Program-made: the position numbers and the translations under genes
Part shown: positions 46,598 to 54,904 of the stretch, piece by piece
How positions within the stretch are numbered: the stretch's first letter is position 1
Layout of the letters: the number at the start of each line of letters is the position of its first letter
Assembly (NCBI RefSeq): GCF_000758545.1
Contig: NZ_CP009279.1
Coordinates: forward strand, 3,348,001 to 3,412,000
DNA length: 64,000 nt
Direction: 5' to 3'
DNA from: Paenibacillus sp. FSL H7-0737
Lineage (GTDB): Bacteria; Bacillota; Bacilli; Paenibacillales; Paenibacillaceae
Notes under the pieces: model-generated
What the model was told of the DNA's origin: nothing
The model's input: the letters and a program-made list of their open reading frames with translations, nothing else
The model's database searches: none

Positions 46598-46846
46598 ATG
46601 AGAATGTATGCTCTTCTTACAGAACCAATAGGGGACATCAGTAAGGTAATGATTTATGAATCAAAGTATCGTGTTTATTTATTTCTATTTGAAACTCATG
46701 AAAATAAGGGTGCAAATGCTGACTATTGTTATGAAACATTAGAAGAAGCAATGGAATTCTGCAATGAGGAACTAAACATAGTTGAGGAACAGTGGGTTGT
46801 TATTAACGATCCCAAAGACGGGGAACAACACGATATTATTTATTAA
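46598..46846 (+). CDS. Small conserved hypothetical protein
   Basis: 82 residues, acidic, no signal or membrane segment (MYALLTEPIGDISKVMIYES, CYETLEEAMEFCNEEL, EEQWVVINDPKDGEQHD). TGGGGTG precedes ATG 46598. The composition and codon pattern look like a real small cytoplasmic protein; such proteins occur as lone genes in Bacillus and Paenibacillus. No function is recognised. It is an insert between the truncated sensor and the kinase. Confidence 0.6.
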   Translation: MRMYALLTEPIGDISKVMIYESKYRVYLFLFETHENKGANADYCYETLEEAMEFCNEELNIVEEQWVVINDPKDGEQHDIIY

Positions 46847-46901
46847 ATCAGTATTGACAGCATTGAGCAGAATATCTACCCACACTGCTCACACGTCAAA
46901 A

Positions 46902-46967
46902 AAAGAAATCGCTCTTTGTGAGAAAAGTGGAAGTACCACCAACTCTCAAAAAAGGAACGATTTCTTT
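46902..46967. repeat. Imperfect inverted repeat between convergent genes
   Basis: AAAGAAATCG at 46902-46911 and its exact complement CGATTTCTTT at 46958-46967 enclose further partly paired bases (GTGAGAAAAGTGG against CCAACTCTC). It could be a weak bidirectional terminator or a remnant of a small mobile element. Confidence 0.4.
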
Positions 46968-46996
46968 GTAGTGTCCGCATTAATTAACAATCTTAG

Positions 46997-48763
46997 TTAA
47001 TTGGGCAGATCTTTCTTCAAGCTAATCGTAACCGTGGTGCCTTGCCCCGGAGTGCTGGAGATGCTTAGCCCATATTGAGGACCGTATTCCAGCTTGATCC
47101 GTTCGTCCACATTTCGCAACCCATATCCGCTCTGGAACAGCACATCTTCCTTAGCTTGGCTAAGTGTCGCACCGTTGGCAAAGCCGACTCCGTCATCCGT
47201 CACTGTAAAGCGAATCTCATCCTCCAGCAGCTCGCCTTTAATCCAGATTCTGCCCATGCCACGTTTTTCGCTAATGCCGTGCTTGATCGCATTCTCTGCG
47301 ATAGGCTGAAGAATCAGCTTTAGAATGCGGACTTTGCGCAGCGATTCCTCAATATCGTATTCAATCTCGAATTTATTCGGGAAACGCATTTGCTCGACCG
47401 TCACAAAACTCTCCACCAAACGGATTTCTTCGTCGACAGTAACGAATTTATCGCCTTTATGCAGGCTAATCCGAAAAAAGGTCGCCAGAGAAGAAATCAG
47501 CCGCTCAATGTCGGGCTGCTTCTTCAGCCGGGCAATCCAGGCAATCGCATCTAACGTGTTGTAGAGGAAATGAGGATTGATCTGCGACTGTAGCGCAGTC
47601 AGCTCCGCCTTGCGCTGCTTCTCTTTTTCCTCATCTTTTTCAAGCATTAATTGGCTGATCCGTTCTACCATCTGATAGTAGCTGTTCTCTAGCTGGAAAA
47701 TCTCATCGACCTGTGCCCGCTGCTCATAGACAGCTGCTAGGTCTTTTTTGCCAAACAGACTCAGCTTCTTCTTCAAGTTCAGTAGTGGTCGGGTGATTTT
47801 GGCCGCCAGATAAAAGGAAAGAATCAGTAGCACAATGAAGGTAACACTGGCGAAAAGAAGGGCATTTCGGTTACCCTTGGCAATTCCCTCCAGTAACTTG
47901 TGGCTAGAAATCACACTGGTGAACTCCCAGCTAACGCCAAGCGTCTCCAACCTAGGATTCAAAGGATAAGTAGCAATGATATAGGAATTCCCGTTATCTG
48001 ACCAGGTGCGGTAGCCTTCTTTCTGACCCGGGCGAAGAGGGGCATTCTCCTCCAAAAAATTGCCCAAGAGCCGCTTGTCGGGGTGAGATATAATCCGGTC
48101 GCTGGAGGTCAGGAAGGAGTAGCCAATGCCAGTGAAACTGGAGGAATAAAGATCTGCCAAGGCGGCTTCTCTGACATAGATGATGACGACCCCGATATTT
48201 TGCCCCGTATTGAAGTTCCGGAATTGCTGTCCGAAGGGGATATAGGCATTGCCGTCCCCATCCCGTTTGATTTCACCGACAACAGGCATGCTGCTCTCCT
48301 GAATACGTTTAATGAACAAGGCTTCGGGAACCTCGAGCATCTGCTCCTTGGACTGATAAGAGTAAAGCATATTATCATTGGTGTTGATGATTACATTGCC
48401 CACCAGATCATTCTGTGCCAGCATACCGTCGATGATAGCCCCGATCCGTAATTCCTTGTCTGCTGCTGGCAGGGAATCGTTATTAATGATCTGGTAAATG
48501 TCGCTGTTCACCAGAAATCGCAGGAACAACATCTGAATGTCATCGACCATCAACTCCACACTGAGCCCAATTTGGCGTTGAGTCTGGACCACATGGCGAT
48601 ACAGATCCTTCTGCAGATAGGTATAGGAATAGAAGTTAAAAATAACAAGCATCAGCACCAGATGCAGAGACAATCCCACTAACAGGACAACAACAATCCG
48701 ACTTTTGATCTTGAACCTCCGCATCCAAGAATCCATCCGGTTGGCCATCGTTAGCTTAACCAT
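46997..48763 (-). CDS. YesM-type sensor histidine kinase
   Basis: 588 residues from ATG 48763, which overlaps the end of the response-regulator gene; ATG 48775 four codons earlier is the alternative. Order: membrane helix, dCache sensor (about 45-290), second helix, HAMP (ITRPLLNLKKKLSLFGKKDL), His_kinase domain with phospho-acceptor in LQSQINPHFLYNTLDAI, N-box QPIAENAIKHGI, and G-boxes DDGVGF and GYGLRNVDERI. It should sense an extracellular sugar signal and phosphorylate the regulator encoded just upstream on the same strand. Translational coupling with that gene is likely. Confidence 0.88.
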   Translation of the reverse strand: MVKLTMANRMDSWMRRFKIKSRIVVVLLVGLSLHLVLMLVIFNFYSYTYLQKDLYRHVVQTQRQIGLSVELMVDDIQMLFLRFLVNSDIYQIINNDSLPAADKELRIGAIIDGMLAQNDLVGNVIINTNDNMLYSYQSKEQMLEVPEALFIKRIQESSMPVVGEIKRDGDGNAYIPFGQQFRNFNTGQNIGVVIIYVREAALADLYSSSFTGIGYSFLTSSDRIISHPDKRLLGNFLEENAPLRPGQKEGYRTWSDNGNSYIIATYPLNPRLETLGVSWEFTSVISSHKLLEGIAKGNRNALLFASVTFIVLLILSFYLAAKITRPLLNLKKKLSLFGKKDLAAVYEQRAQVDEIFQLENSYYQMVERISQLMLEKDEEKEKQRKAELTALQSQINPHFLYNTLDAIAWIARLKKQPDIERLISSLATFFRISLHKGDKFVTVDEEIRLVESFVTVEQMRFPNKFEIEYDIEESLRKVRILKLILQPIAENAIKHGISEKRGMGRIWIKGELLEDEIRFTVTDDGVGFANGATLSQAKEDVLFQSGYGLRNVDERIKLEYGPQYGLSISSTPGQGTTVTISLKKDLPN

Positions 48764-49997
48764 AGGTTTTTGCATATTCGCTCGGTGGGATGCCCGTCAT
48801 CTTTTTGAAAATCTGGCTAAAGTATTTGGAGTCGGTGAAACCAACCTGATTGCCTACCTCATAGACCCGGTACATCGGATTGCGTAGCATACGTTTGGCT
48901 TCTTCAATCCGATATTCCGTCAGACATTCATAGAACGTCTTGTTCAAATCTTTGCGGAATAGATGCATTAAATGGGTTGGACTGACGAACACCGCAGCAG
49001 CAACCATCTCCACGGTAATGTTCCCAGCATAATGCTCCCGGATAAAAGCGAGGGCGTCTCTGATTTCACGCCGGCATCGAGCTCCGGCCTCTTCCTCAGC
49101 GTACAACACGCGTTCAATACCAGACAATGCACGCTGCGAAGCAAGCACAGCCTGTTTGTATGAATCTACGATTCCGTTCCATTCTTCAGTTGGTTTGCCG
49201 ATGCCAACGCTAAGAGCCTGGCCGAAGTGCTGCTGGCTCCATTCCGATAGCTGCTTACCTAATCTGCGGGCAGAATCACCAGCAAGCTCAGGTTCATCGG
49301 TTCGGAGAATCATAACCCACTCCAGATGACTATCGCGGAATAGACAGAGCTGTTCAAAAGAATACGCTTCCAGAATAACCGCTGCTTCATCCTCCAACGC
49401 TTTGCCTACATCAGTTTCTTGAAGACCATTATCAGCAGGGAAGGCTATGGACAGCGGCAGCATAGCTTTTCCTGGTTCCAATTGCAGCTCCAGCAGCTTA
49501 ATTTTGCTGGTAATGAATTCCTCACTATGCAGCTGGCCATGCAGTAAATCCTGCCAGAATTGTTTGGATATCGCGGCAATTTCCTCATTAAGCTGTGAAT
49601 ATCGCTTGGAGAGTTGCTTTTTCCCCAGGATTTCATCACCAACGCTTCGTACTGTATCTGCGAGTTCTTCTATATTAATGGGCTTCAGCAAATAGGTGGA
49701 GGCACCATAACGTAATGCAGCCTGCGCATATTGAAATTCGTCATAACCGCTAAGTACGACAATGCCTACGAGCATGTCCTGCTCCCGTATTTTCTCGATA
49801 AGTTCAAGACCGTTCATATACGGCATACGGATATCGGTAATAATCACATCCGGGCGGTGCTGTAGTGCAAGCTCCAAACCCTCTTCACCATTGCTGGCTT
49901 CTCCTATGATCTCGACGTTGTATTCTGCCCAGTCTATGGTTTGGGTGATGCCCATACGGACGAGATATTCATCATCTACTATAAGCGCTTTCAACAT
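48756..49997 (-). CDS. YesN-type response regulator with AraC output domain
   Basis: 413 residues from ATG 49997, preceded by GAGGTGAG; the frame extends to 50048 but the receiver begins MLKALIVDDEYLVRMG. Receiver residues 1-120 with phospho-acceptor Asp in DVIITDIRMP and conserved Lys in STYLLKPI. Central linker, then AraC double HTH at the end (ITVEMVAAAVFVSPTHLMHL, VYEVGNQVGFTDSKYFSQIF, GIPPSEYAKTYG). The likely activator of the box-bearing promoters in this locus. Confidence 0.9.
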   Translation of the reverse strand: MLKALIVDDEYLVRMGITQTIDWAEYNVEIIGEASNGEEGLELALQHRPDVIITDIRMPYMNGLELIEKIREQDMLVGIVVLSGYDEFQYAQAALRYGASTYLLKPINIEELADTVRSVGDEILGKKQLSKRYSQLNEEIAAISKQFWQDLLHGQLHSEEFITSKIKLLELQLEPGKAMLPLSIAFPADNGLQETDVGKALEDEAAVILEAYSFEQLCLFRDSHLEWVMILRTDEPELAGDSARRLGKQLSEWSQQHFGQALSVGIGKPTEEWNGIVDSYKQAVLASQRALSGIERVLYAEEEAGARCRREIRDALAFIREHYAGNITVEMVAAAVFVSPTHLMHLFRKDLNKTFYECLTEYRIEEAKRMLRNPMYRVYEVGNQVGFTDSKYFSQIFKKMTGIPPSEYAKTYG

Positions 49998-50092
49998 TGG
50001 CCTCACCTCGAAGTAGTTTCTAATATGTCTTACAGTCATTATAAACATGAAACCTCTTTTAGAGGAGCGGTAATTTCTCAGTTGTCAGGATC

Positions 50093-50108
50093 ACAAACGA
50101 TTTCGCAG
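50093..50108 (+). promoter_or_regulatory. Regulon box 4
   Basis: ACAAACGATTTCGCAG. It lies 95 bp from the response-regulator start codon and 83 bp (about eight helical turns) before box 5. The sequence at the usual -10 position (GCATAG, 50142) is poor, so it may serve as an auxiliary site or in autoregulation. Confidence 0.6.
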
Positions 50109-50175
50109 TATGTTCACCGGTGGCTAAGTACAAAAATGTCCGCATAGCGGAAGTTCTAAACATTTCAACAGCTTA

Positions 50176-50191
50176 ACAAACCGTTTCATAG
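50176..50191 (+). promoter_or_regulatory. Regulon box 5
   Basis: ACAAACCGTTTCATAG; TAGACT (50226-50231) starts 50 bp later, cre-like box after that. Promoter region of the GH42-GH92 operon. Confidence 0.6.
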
Positions 50192-50247
50192 GATTCCATC
50201 CTAACTTTTGCAAAATGTACTGTGATAGACTTTAACCGTAAAAGAGC

Positions 50248-50261
50248 GGTAAGCGCTTTTA
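50248..50261 (+). promoter_or_regulatory. cre-like box
   Basis: GGTAAGCGCTTTTA with palindromic AAGCGCTT centre, about 45 bp before the GH42 start codon. Confidence 0.5.
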
Positions 50262-50304
50262 TAAATACATGACATCGAAATTGAACGCTGTAGGAGGAGT
50301 ACCC

Positions 50305-52482
50305 TTGATACAAAAATCATTTATTCCATTCGGGTTTCAATATTACCGTTCCCCAACCCCATTCCGGGATCAATGGGAGAAAGACCTAAGCAATATTGCC
50401 GGGCAGGGCTTCAATTGTGTGAAGTATTGGGTGCAGTGGCGCGCCAGCGTGTCCAAAGAAGGGATCTACCAGTTCGATGATATTCAGGAGCTGATGGATA
50501 TTGCTCAACAGAATGGCTTAAAGGTCATTTTGAACGTGATTTTCGATGTGGCGCCAGCCTGGTTTTATAAAAAACATCCTGATTCCAAAATGATCACAGC
50601 AGACGGTTCCGTTCTGGAACCAAGGGCAATTAACTGCCGCCAGATTGGCGGAGCTCCTGGACCTTGTTATCACCATGCAGCTGCAGCCACGGAGAAGGCG
50701 AAATTTCTGGCGGAAACAGTGAAGACTTTCAAAGATCATCCTGCACTCTGGGTGTGGGATTTATGGAATGAGCCTGAGCTGACGACAGGGATTAAGCGCA
50801 AGCTGTCATTTGACAACCAGGTATGTTATTGCGAGCACTCAGTGCTGGCATTCCAAGAATGGCTGAAAAATAAATATATTACTCTGGTAGCTCTGAACGA
50901 ATCATGGCAGCGGACTTACGGAAGCTGGGAGGAAGTAGAGGCACCGCGTGGGCAAGGCGTATTCAATGATTTGGTGGACTGGCGGCTGTTCATGTCCTGT
51001 ACTTTAACAGATGAGCTGCGGAGCCGGGTAGATACTGTGAAGTCACTGGATCTGCTTCATCCTGTTATGGCACATACTGTGCCAGCTCCTATTTTTAATA
51101 TGATTACAGCAGGATCAGACGACTTTAAGCTGGCTGAGCCCTGTGACCTGACAGGAAATAGCCTAGGGTCCTCAGCTTGGTCGGCTGATCTACTGATCTC
51201 TGCCGCCAAAGGCAAACCGATCATCAACTCAGAGATTCATGCGCTGCCTGGCAATACGGCGATGAAACCGCGCCAGCCGGAGCTGCGAGAAATGAAGCAA
51301 CATATTCTGACCCCGCTCGCCCGTGGTATCACGGGATATCTGTTCTGGCAGTATAGACCGGAGGTATTAGGACAGGAGGCTCCGGCTTGGGGTAGTGTGT
51401 ATTTGGACGGCAGTCCAACCCCATGGTACAAGGATATGGCCCAACTAAATAAGCATGTGCAATACAATAAGCATGAGCTTTTAGAGGCAAAACGGCGTGG
51501 GGACGGGATTGCTATTCTATTCAGCCCACAGAACCAAATCGCAAACTTTGCTGCCCATGATCATTTGGACACCTATAACGATTCCCTGCAAGGCGTCCAT
51601 AAACTGCTACATGATCTTAATTATAAAGTGGAATTTCTGCATGAGTCGGATGTTACGGAAAAGACATTGGAGCAATACCGCTGCCTGTGGATGCCTTATC
51701 CACTGTATCTGAACCGTAAACTGTGTGACCTCCTGCGTGAGTGGGTGGAAAAGGGAGGCATATTGATTTCGGAATGCTCCTTCGGAGCGCTTCAGGCAGA
51801 GAATGGCTGTCACAGCTATACAGTTCCTGGTTACGGATTTGATGAAGTCTTTGGGGTTCGGGAGACTTGGATTCATTCTGCCGAGAACCTGGATCATAGC
51901 TATCATCAGGTAGCATTCGAATCACGGACGGCGATCCCACTCCTTAATGTAATGAAACACAGCAAGGAAGGGGAAGCAGCCGCAGATGATAAGGCACACG
52001 GCTCCTATTACAAATCAGATATTGAGCTGCAAAGTCATGTGAAGGTCCTAGCCGAATTTGCCGAGGACAACATGCCTGTGTTGACGGCCGCCGCTTATGG
52101 CAATGGGCGTGCTGTGTGGTTCGGTACCTTACTTGCGGCTGCCTACTGGCAGGATGGACATACCGGAACGCTCCAGTTGGTGCGCGATCTTTTACAGCAG
52201 GAATTGAAGCTACAGCCGAATGTGCAAGCAAGCGGAGGTGTCCGCGCTGATCTTTCCGAGTGGGAAGTTGAAGAAGACAGAGGTGCGTTCCTCTATGTGC
52301 ATAATGAAGGGAAGACGTTGGCAGAAGCCAAAGTTACGCTGCCTGCCAATTATACTTCAGCAGAGCCATGGTTTGACGATGGGAATGCCAAAATTCAGCC
52401 AATAAATCCGTTTGAACCTTCAACAACTCAACTGTCTATACGGGTAGAAGCTGGAGATGTTCAAGTATTTCGATTATCTTAG
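50305..52482 (+). CDS. Beta-galactosidase-like glycoside hydrolase family 42
   Basis: 725 residues from TTG 50305, 7 nt after AGGAGG. TIM barrel with acid/base Glu156 in WDLWNEPEL and nucleophile Glu310 in INSEIHALPG, the GH42 trimerisation (flavodoxin-like) middle domain with YPLYLNRKLCDLLREWVEKGG, and a small C-terminal sandwich. No signal peptide. It should cleave terminal beta-galactosides or alpha-arabinosides from imported oligosaccharides. First gene of an operon with GH92. Confidence 0.88.
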   Translation: MIQKSFIPFGFQYYRSPTPFRDQWEKDLSNIAGQGFNCVKYWVQWRASVSKEGIYQFDDIQELMDIAQQNGLKVILNVIFDVAPAWFYKKHPDSKMITADGSVLEPRAINCRQIGGAPGPCYHHAAAATEKAKFLAETVKTFKDHPALWVWDLWNEPELTTGIKRKLSFDNQVCYCEHSVLAFQEWLKNKYITLVALNESWQRTYGSWEEVEAPRGQGVFNDLVDWRLFMSCTLTDELRSRVDTVKSLDLLHPVMAHTVPAPIFNMITAGSDDFKLAEPCDLTGNSLGSSAWSADLLISAAKGKPIINSEIHALPGNTAMKPRQPELREMKQHILTPLARGITGYLFWQYRPEVLGQEAPAWGSVYLDGSPTPWYKDMAQLNKHVQYNKHELLEAKRRGDGIAILFSPQNQIANFAAHDHLDTYNDSLQGVHKLLHDLNYKVEFLHESDVTEKTLEQYRCLWMPYPLYLNRKLCDLLREWVEKGGILISECSFGALQAENGCHSYTVPGYGFDEVFGVRETWIHSAENLDHSYHQVAFESRTAIPLLNVMKHSKEGEAAADDKAHGSYYKSDIELQSHVKVLAEFAEDNMPVLTAAAYGNGRAVWFGTLLAAAYWQDGHTGTLQLVRDLLQQELKLQPNVQASGGVRADLSEWEVEEDRGAFLYVHNEGKTLAEAKVTLPANYTSAEPWFDDGNAKIQPINPFEPSTTQLSIRVEAGDVQVFRLS

Positions 52483-52545
52483 CCGGCAGCAGTTAAGGTC
52501 GGAGATTATAGAGCTGGTGTAAGCCAGCCAAAGGAGTGTATCCAT

Positions 52546-54711
52546 TTGGGTTTGTTAGATTATGTTAATCCATTACAGGGGACTAAGTCGGATTTCCGCT
52601 ACTCACACGGCAATACGCTGCCGCTTACAGCGATGCCATTTGGCATGGCGGCTTGGAGCCCGCAAACCCACGAAGCAGGGGGGACCTGGTTCTTCCATCC
52701 GCACCATCGCCACCTGGAGGGCATACGACTAACTCACCAGCCCAGTCCTTGGATCGGAGATTATGGACATCTAACACTGTTGCCGCAGACTGGACCGTTA
52801 TTGCTCAGTCCTGATTCGCGCTCATCTTCCTTTAAACCGGAAGAGATGCAAGTGTCCCCACACTACTTCGGTGTGTCTCTTCAACGATATCGTACCCGAC
52901 TGGAGCTGACCCCTACAGAGCGCTGTGCGGTGATTAGAATAACATACGCTAAGGGGCAGCAGAACAGGCTCATAATAGCACCGCTTAAAGGCGAGTCTCA
53001 ACTCACCTTTCAACCGGAGAAACGCAGGATCATCGGCTTTACAAGAGGCCATACCGCCGGGGTACCCGATAATTTCGCGATGTATTTCGTCTTCCAATTC
53101 GACACAGACATTCTCATGGAGGATTCGGGAATCTTTGACGGGGAGTACCAACCTTTAGGGACGTATGAAGGAACCGGCGATAAGCTGGGTGCATACGTAG
53201 AATTAAACCTACCGGAATCCGGTGTAATAGAAGTGAAATGCGGCACTTCCTTTATTAGTGGGGAGCAAGCGCAATTGAATCTCGATCGGGAGGTTGGTGG
53301 GAACAGCTTCGGAGAGATCTTGAGCAAAGCAGAGGCAGGCTGGGAAGAACGGCTGAGCCGCATCGTTGTCGAAAGCGCGGATGAAGAGAACCTCAGTACC
53401 TTTTACAGCTGTATGTACCGGATCTGCCTGTTTCCTAGAACATGGCATGAATATAACGAGCAGGACGAGCAAATTCATTACAGTCCTTTTAACGGCAGAA
53501 TTTGCCGGGGTCCAATGTATTCAGATATCGGACTGTGGGATGTATACCGGACTAGCTTCCCGTTATACAGTATCCTGTTTCCATCCTTGCTCGGTGAGAT
53601 CATGCAGGCTTGGACATTAGCTTACGGTGAAAGCGGCTGGCTGCCAAAATGGCTTTCACCAGGCGAACGCAGTGCCATGCCCGGCACACTGATCGATGCG
53701 GCAGCTGCGGATGCCGTGGTTAAGGGCATCGGCGGCTTCGACGTAGAGCTAATATATGAAGGTTTGCTGAAACATGCAGATCGTCCGGCTACAGACGAGA
53801 AGCTGGGTAGACGGGGGCTAGAATTGTATTTGCAGCACGGCTATCTGCCGCATGATCGTTTTCATGAAAGTGTAAGTAACACGCTGGATTATATATACGG
53901 GGACTTCTGTATAGCCCAGATTGCTAAAGCACTCGGCAAAATGGATGATTATGAGCGTTTTATGGACCGGGCGCAGAATTACAAGCTGCTGTTTGATCCA
54001 GAGGTTGGTTTTATGAGAGGCCGTAACGAGGACGGTACTTGGCAGGAAGGATTTGATTCTTTGGCGTGGGGTGATCCGTTCTGTGAAGGTGGAGCTTGGC
54101 AAGGGAGCTGGGCGGTTCCCCATGACTTCCCGGGATTAGCCAGTCTGATGGGTGGCGAGGAAGCTTTTGTTCGGCGTCTGGCCCAGTTAATGGCCGAGGA
54201 ACCGATATTCAAAGTGGGGTCTTATGGCTTGGAAATTCATGAAATGTCGGAAATGGCTGCGGCCGATCTAGGGCAGTTTGCCATCAGCAATCAGCCCAGC
54301 TTCCATATACCTTATATTTTCGCCCGACTCGGGGCGTTGTCCAAAACACAGTACTGGGTTCGCAAAACCATGGCTAAACTGTTCAACAGTGGAATGGAGG
54401 GGTTACCCGGCGACGAGGATAATGGCAGCATGGGTGCCTGGTATATTTGGAGCGCCATCGGACTGTATCCGTTAAGTCCCGGGATTCCCGAATATGTGCT
54501 AGGCAGCCCTCTATTTGATAAAGTAACGATCCAGCTTGAAAATGGGCGGCAGTGGGTCATTGAAGCGCAAAACAACAGCCCTGCCAATGTGTACAGTAAA
54601 TCAATTCACTGGAACCATACGCTTTGGGAGCACCACTCTTTGCCTCATGAAGAGATTATTAAAGGCGGCGTCCTGAACTTCAGTATGTGTCCGGGGGTAG
54701 TCCCGTCCTAA
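52546..54711 (+). CDS. GH92 family alpha-mannosidase-like protein
   Basis: 721 residues from TTG 52546, 9 nt after AAGGAG. GH92 marks: YVNPLQGTKSDFRYSHGN, LPLTAMPFGMAAWSPQT, IRLTHQPSPWIGDYG in the N-terminal domain and GDEDNGSMGAWYIWSAIGLY in the (alpha/alpha)6 barrel. Known GH92 enzymes are calcium-dependent exo-alpha-mannosidases. No signal peptide, so it is cytoplasmic, unlike most Bacteroides members. With the beta-mannosidase-like GH2 it points to a mannose-containing glycan. Confidence 0.88.
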   Translation: MGLLDYVNPLQGTKSDFRYSHGNTLPLTAMPFGMAAWSPQTHEAGGTWFFHPHHRHLEGIRLTHQPSPWIGDYGHLTLLPQTGPLLLSPDSRSSSFKPEEMQVSPHYFGVSLQRYRTRLELTPTERCAVIRITYAKGQQNRLIIAPLKGESQLTFQPEKRRIIGFTRGHTAGVPDNFAMYFVFQFDTDILMEDSGIFDGEYQPLGTYEGTGDKLGAYVELNLPESGVIEVKCGTSFISGEQAQLNLDREVGGNSFGEILSKAEAGWEERLSRIVVESADEENLSTFYSCMYRICLFPRTWHEYNEQDEQIHYSPFNGRICRGPMYSDIGLWDVYRTSFPLYSILFPSLLGEIMQAWTLAYGESGWLPKWLSPGERSAMPGTLIDAAAADAVVKGIGGFDVELIYEGLLKHADRPATDEKLGRRGLELYLQHGYLPHDRFHESVSNTLDYIYGDFCIAQIAKALGKMDDYERFMDRAQNYKLLFDPEVGFMRGRNEDGTWQEGFDSLAWGDPFCEGGAWQGSWAVPHDFPGLASLMGGEEAFVRRLAQLMAEEPIFKVGSYGLEIHEMSEMAAADLGQFAISNQPSFHIPYIFARLGALSKTQYWVRKTMAKLFNSGMEGLPGDEDNGSMGAWYIWSAIGLYPLSPGIPEYVLGSPLFDKVTIQLENGRQWVIEAQNNSPANVYSKSIHWNHTLWEHHSLPHEEIIKGGVLNFSMCPGVVPS

Positions 54712-54722
54712 AAGCAATGCAA

Positions 54723-54752
54723 GGCAGTCCGGAATATTTCGGGCTGTTTTTG
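54723..54752 (+). terminator. Rho-independent terminator
   Basis: GGCAGTCCGGAA/TTTCGGGCTGT stem followed by TTTTTG and more T. Ends the GH42-GH92 operon. Confidence 0.7.
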
Positions 54753-54799
54753 TTTTTTGGATGGAACGAAATTGCTCTTTTTGGTCAAATCGTGAAATG

Positions 54800-54815
54800 G
54801 CAAACCATTTCGCAG
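54800..54815 (+). promoter_or_regulatory. Regulon box 6
   Basis: GCAAACCATTTCGCAG; TAATAT (54849-54854) starts 49 bp later. Precedes the foldase and SLH-protein genes. Confidence 0.6.
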
Positions 54816-54848
54816 CATTCCCGCCTGTTTTTTCAAGGGTAACATGTC

Positions 54849-54854
54849 TAATAT
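54849..54854 (+). promoter_or_regulatory. -10 element of the foldase-SLH protein operon
   Basis: TAATAT at the conserved distance from the regulon box, with no proper -35. Confidence 0.5.
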
Positions 54855-54863
54855 CGAAGAGAA

Positions 54864-54877
54864 TGAAAGCGCTTAAT
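54864..54877 (+). promoter_or_regulatory. cre box
   Basis: TGAAAGCGCTTAAT, close to the CcpA consensus, immediately after the -10. Confidence 0.55.
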
Positions 54878-54904
54878 AAGAATGCGGAGAGGAGGAAGCA
54901 ACTT

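Larger units (their letters stand above)
49998..50304. other. Control region between the response-regulator gene and GH42
   Basis: About 305 bp between divergent genes. It holds regulon boxes 4 and 5, a -10 element and a cre-like box, annotated separately. No gene is seen in it. Confidence 0.6.
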
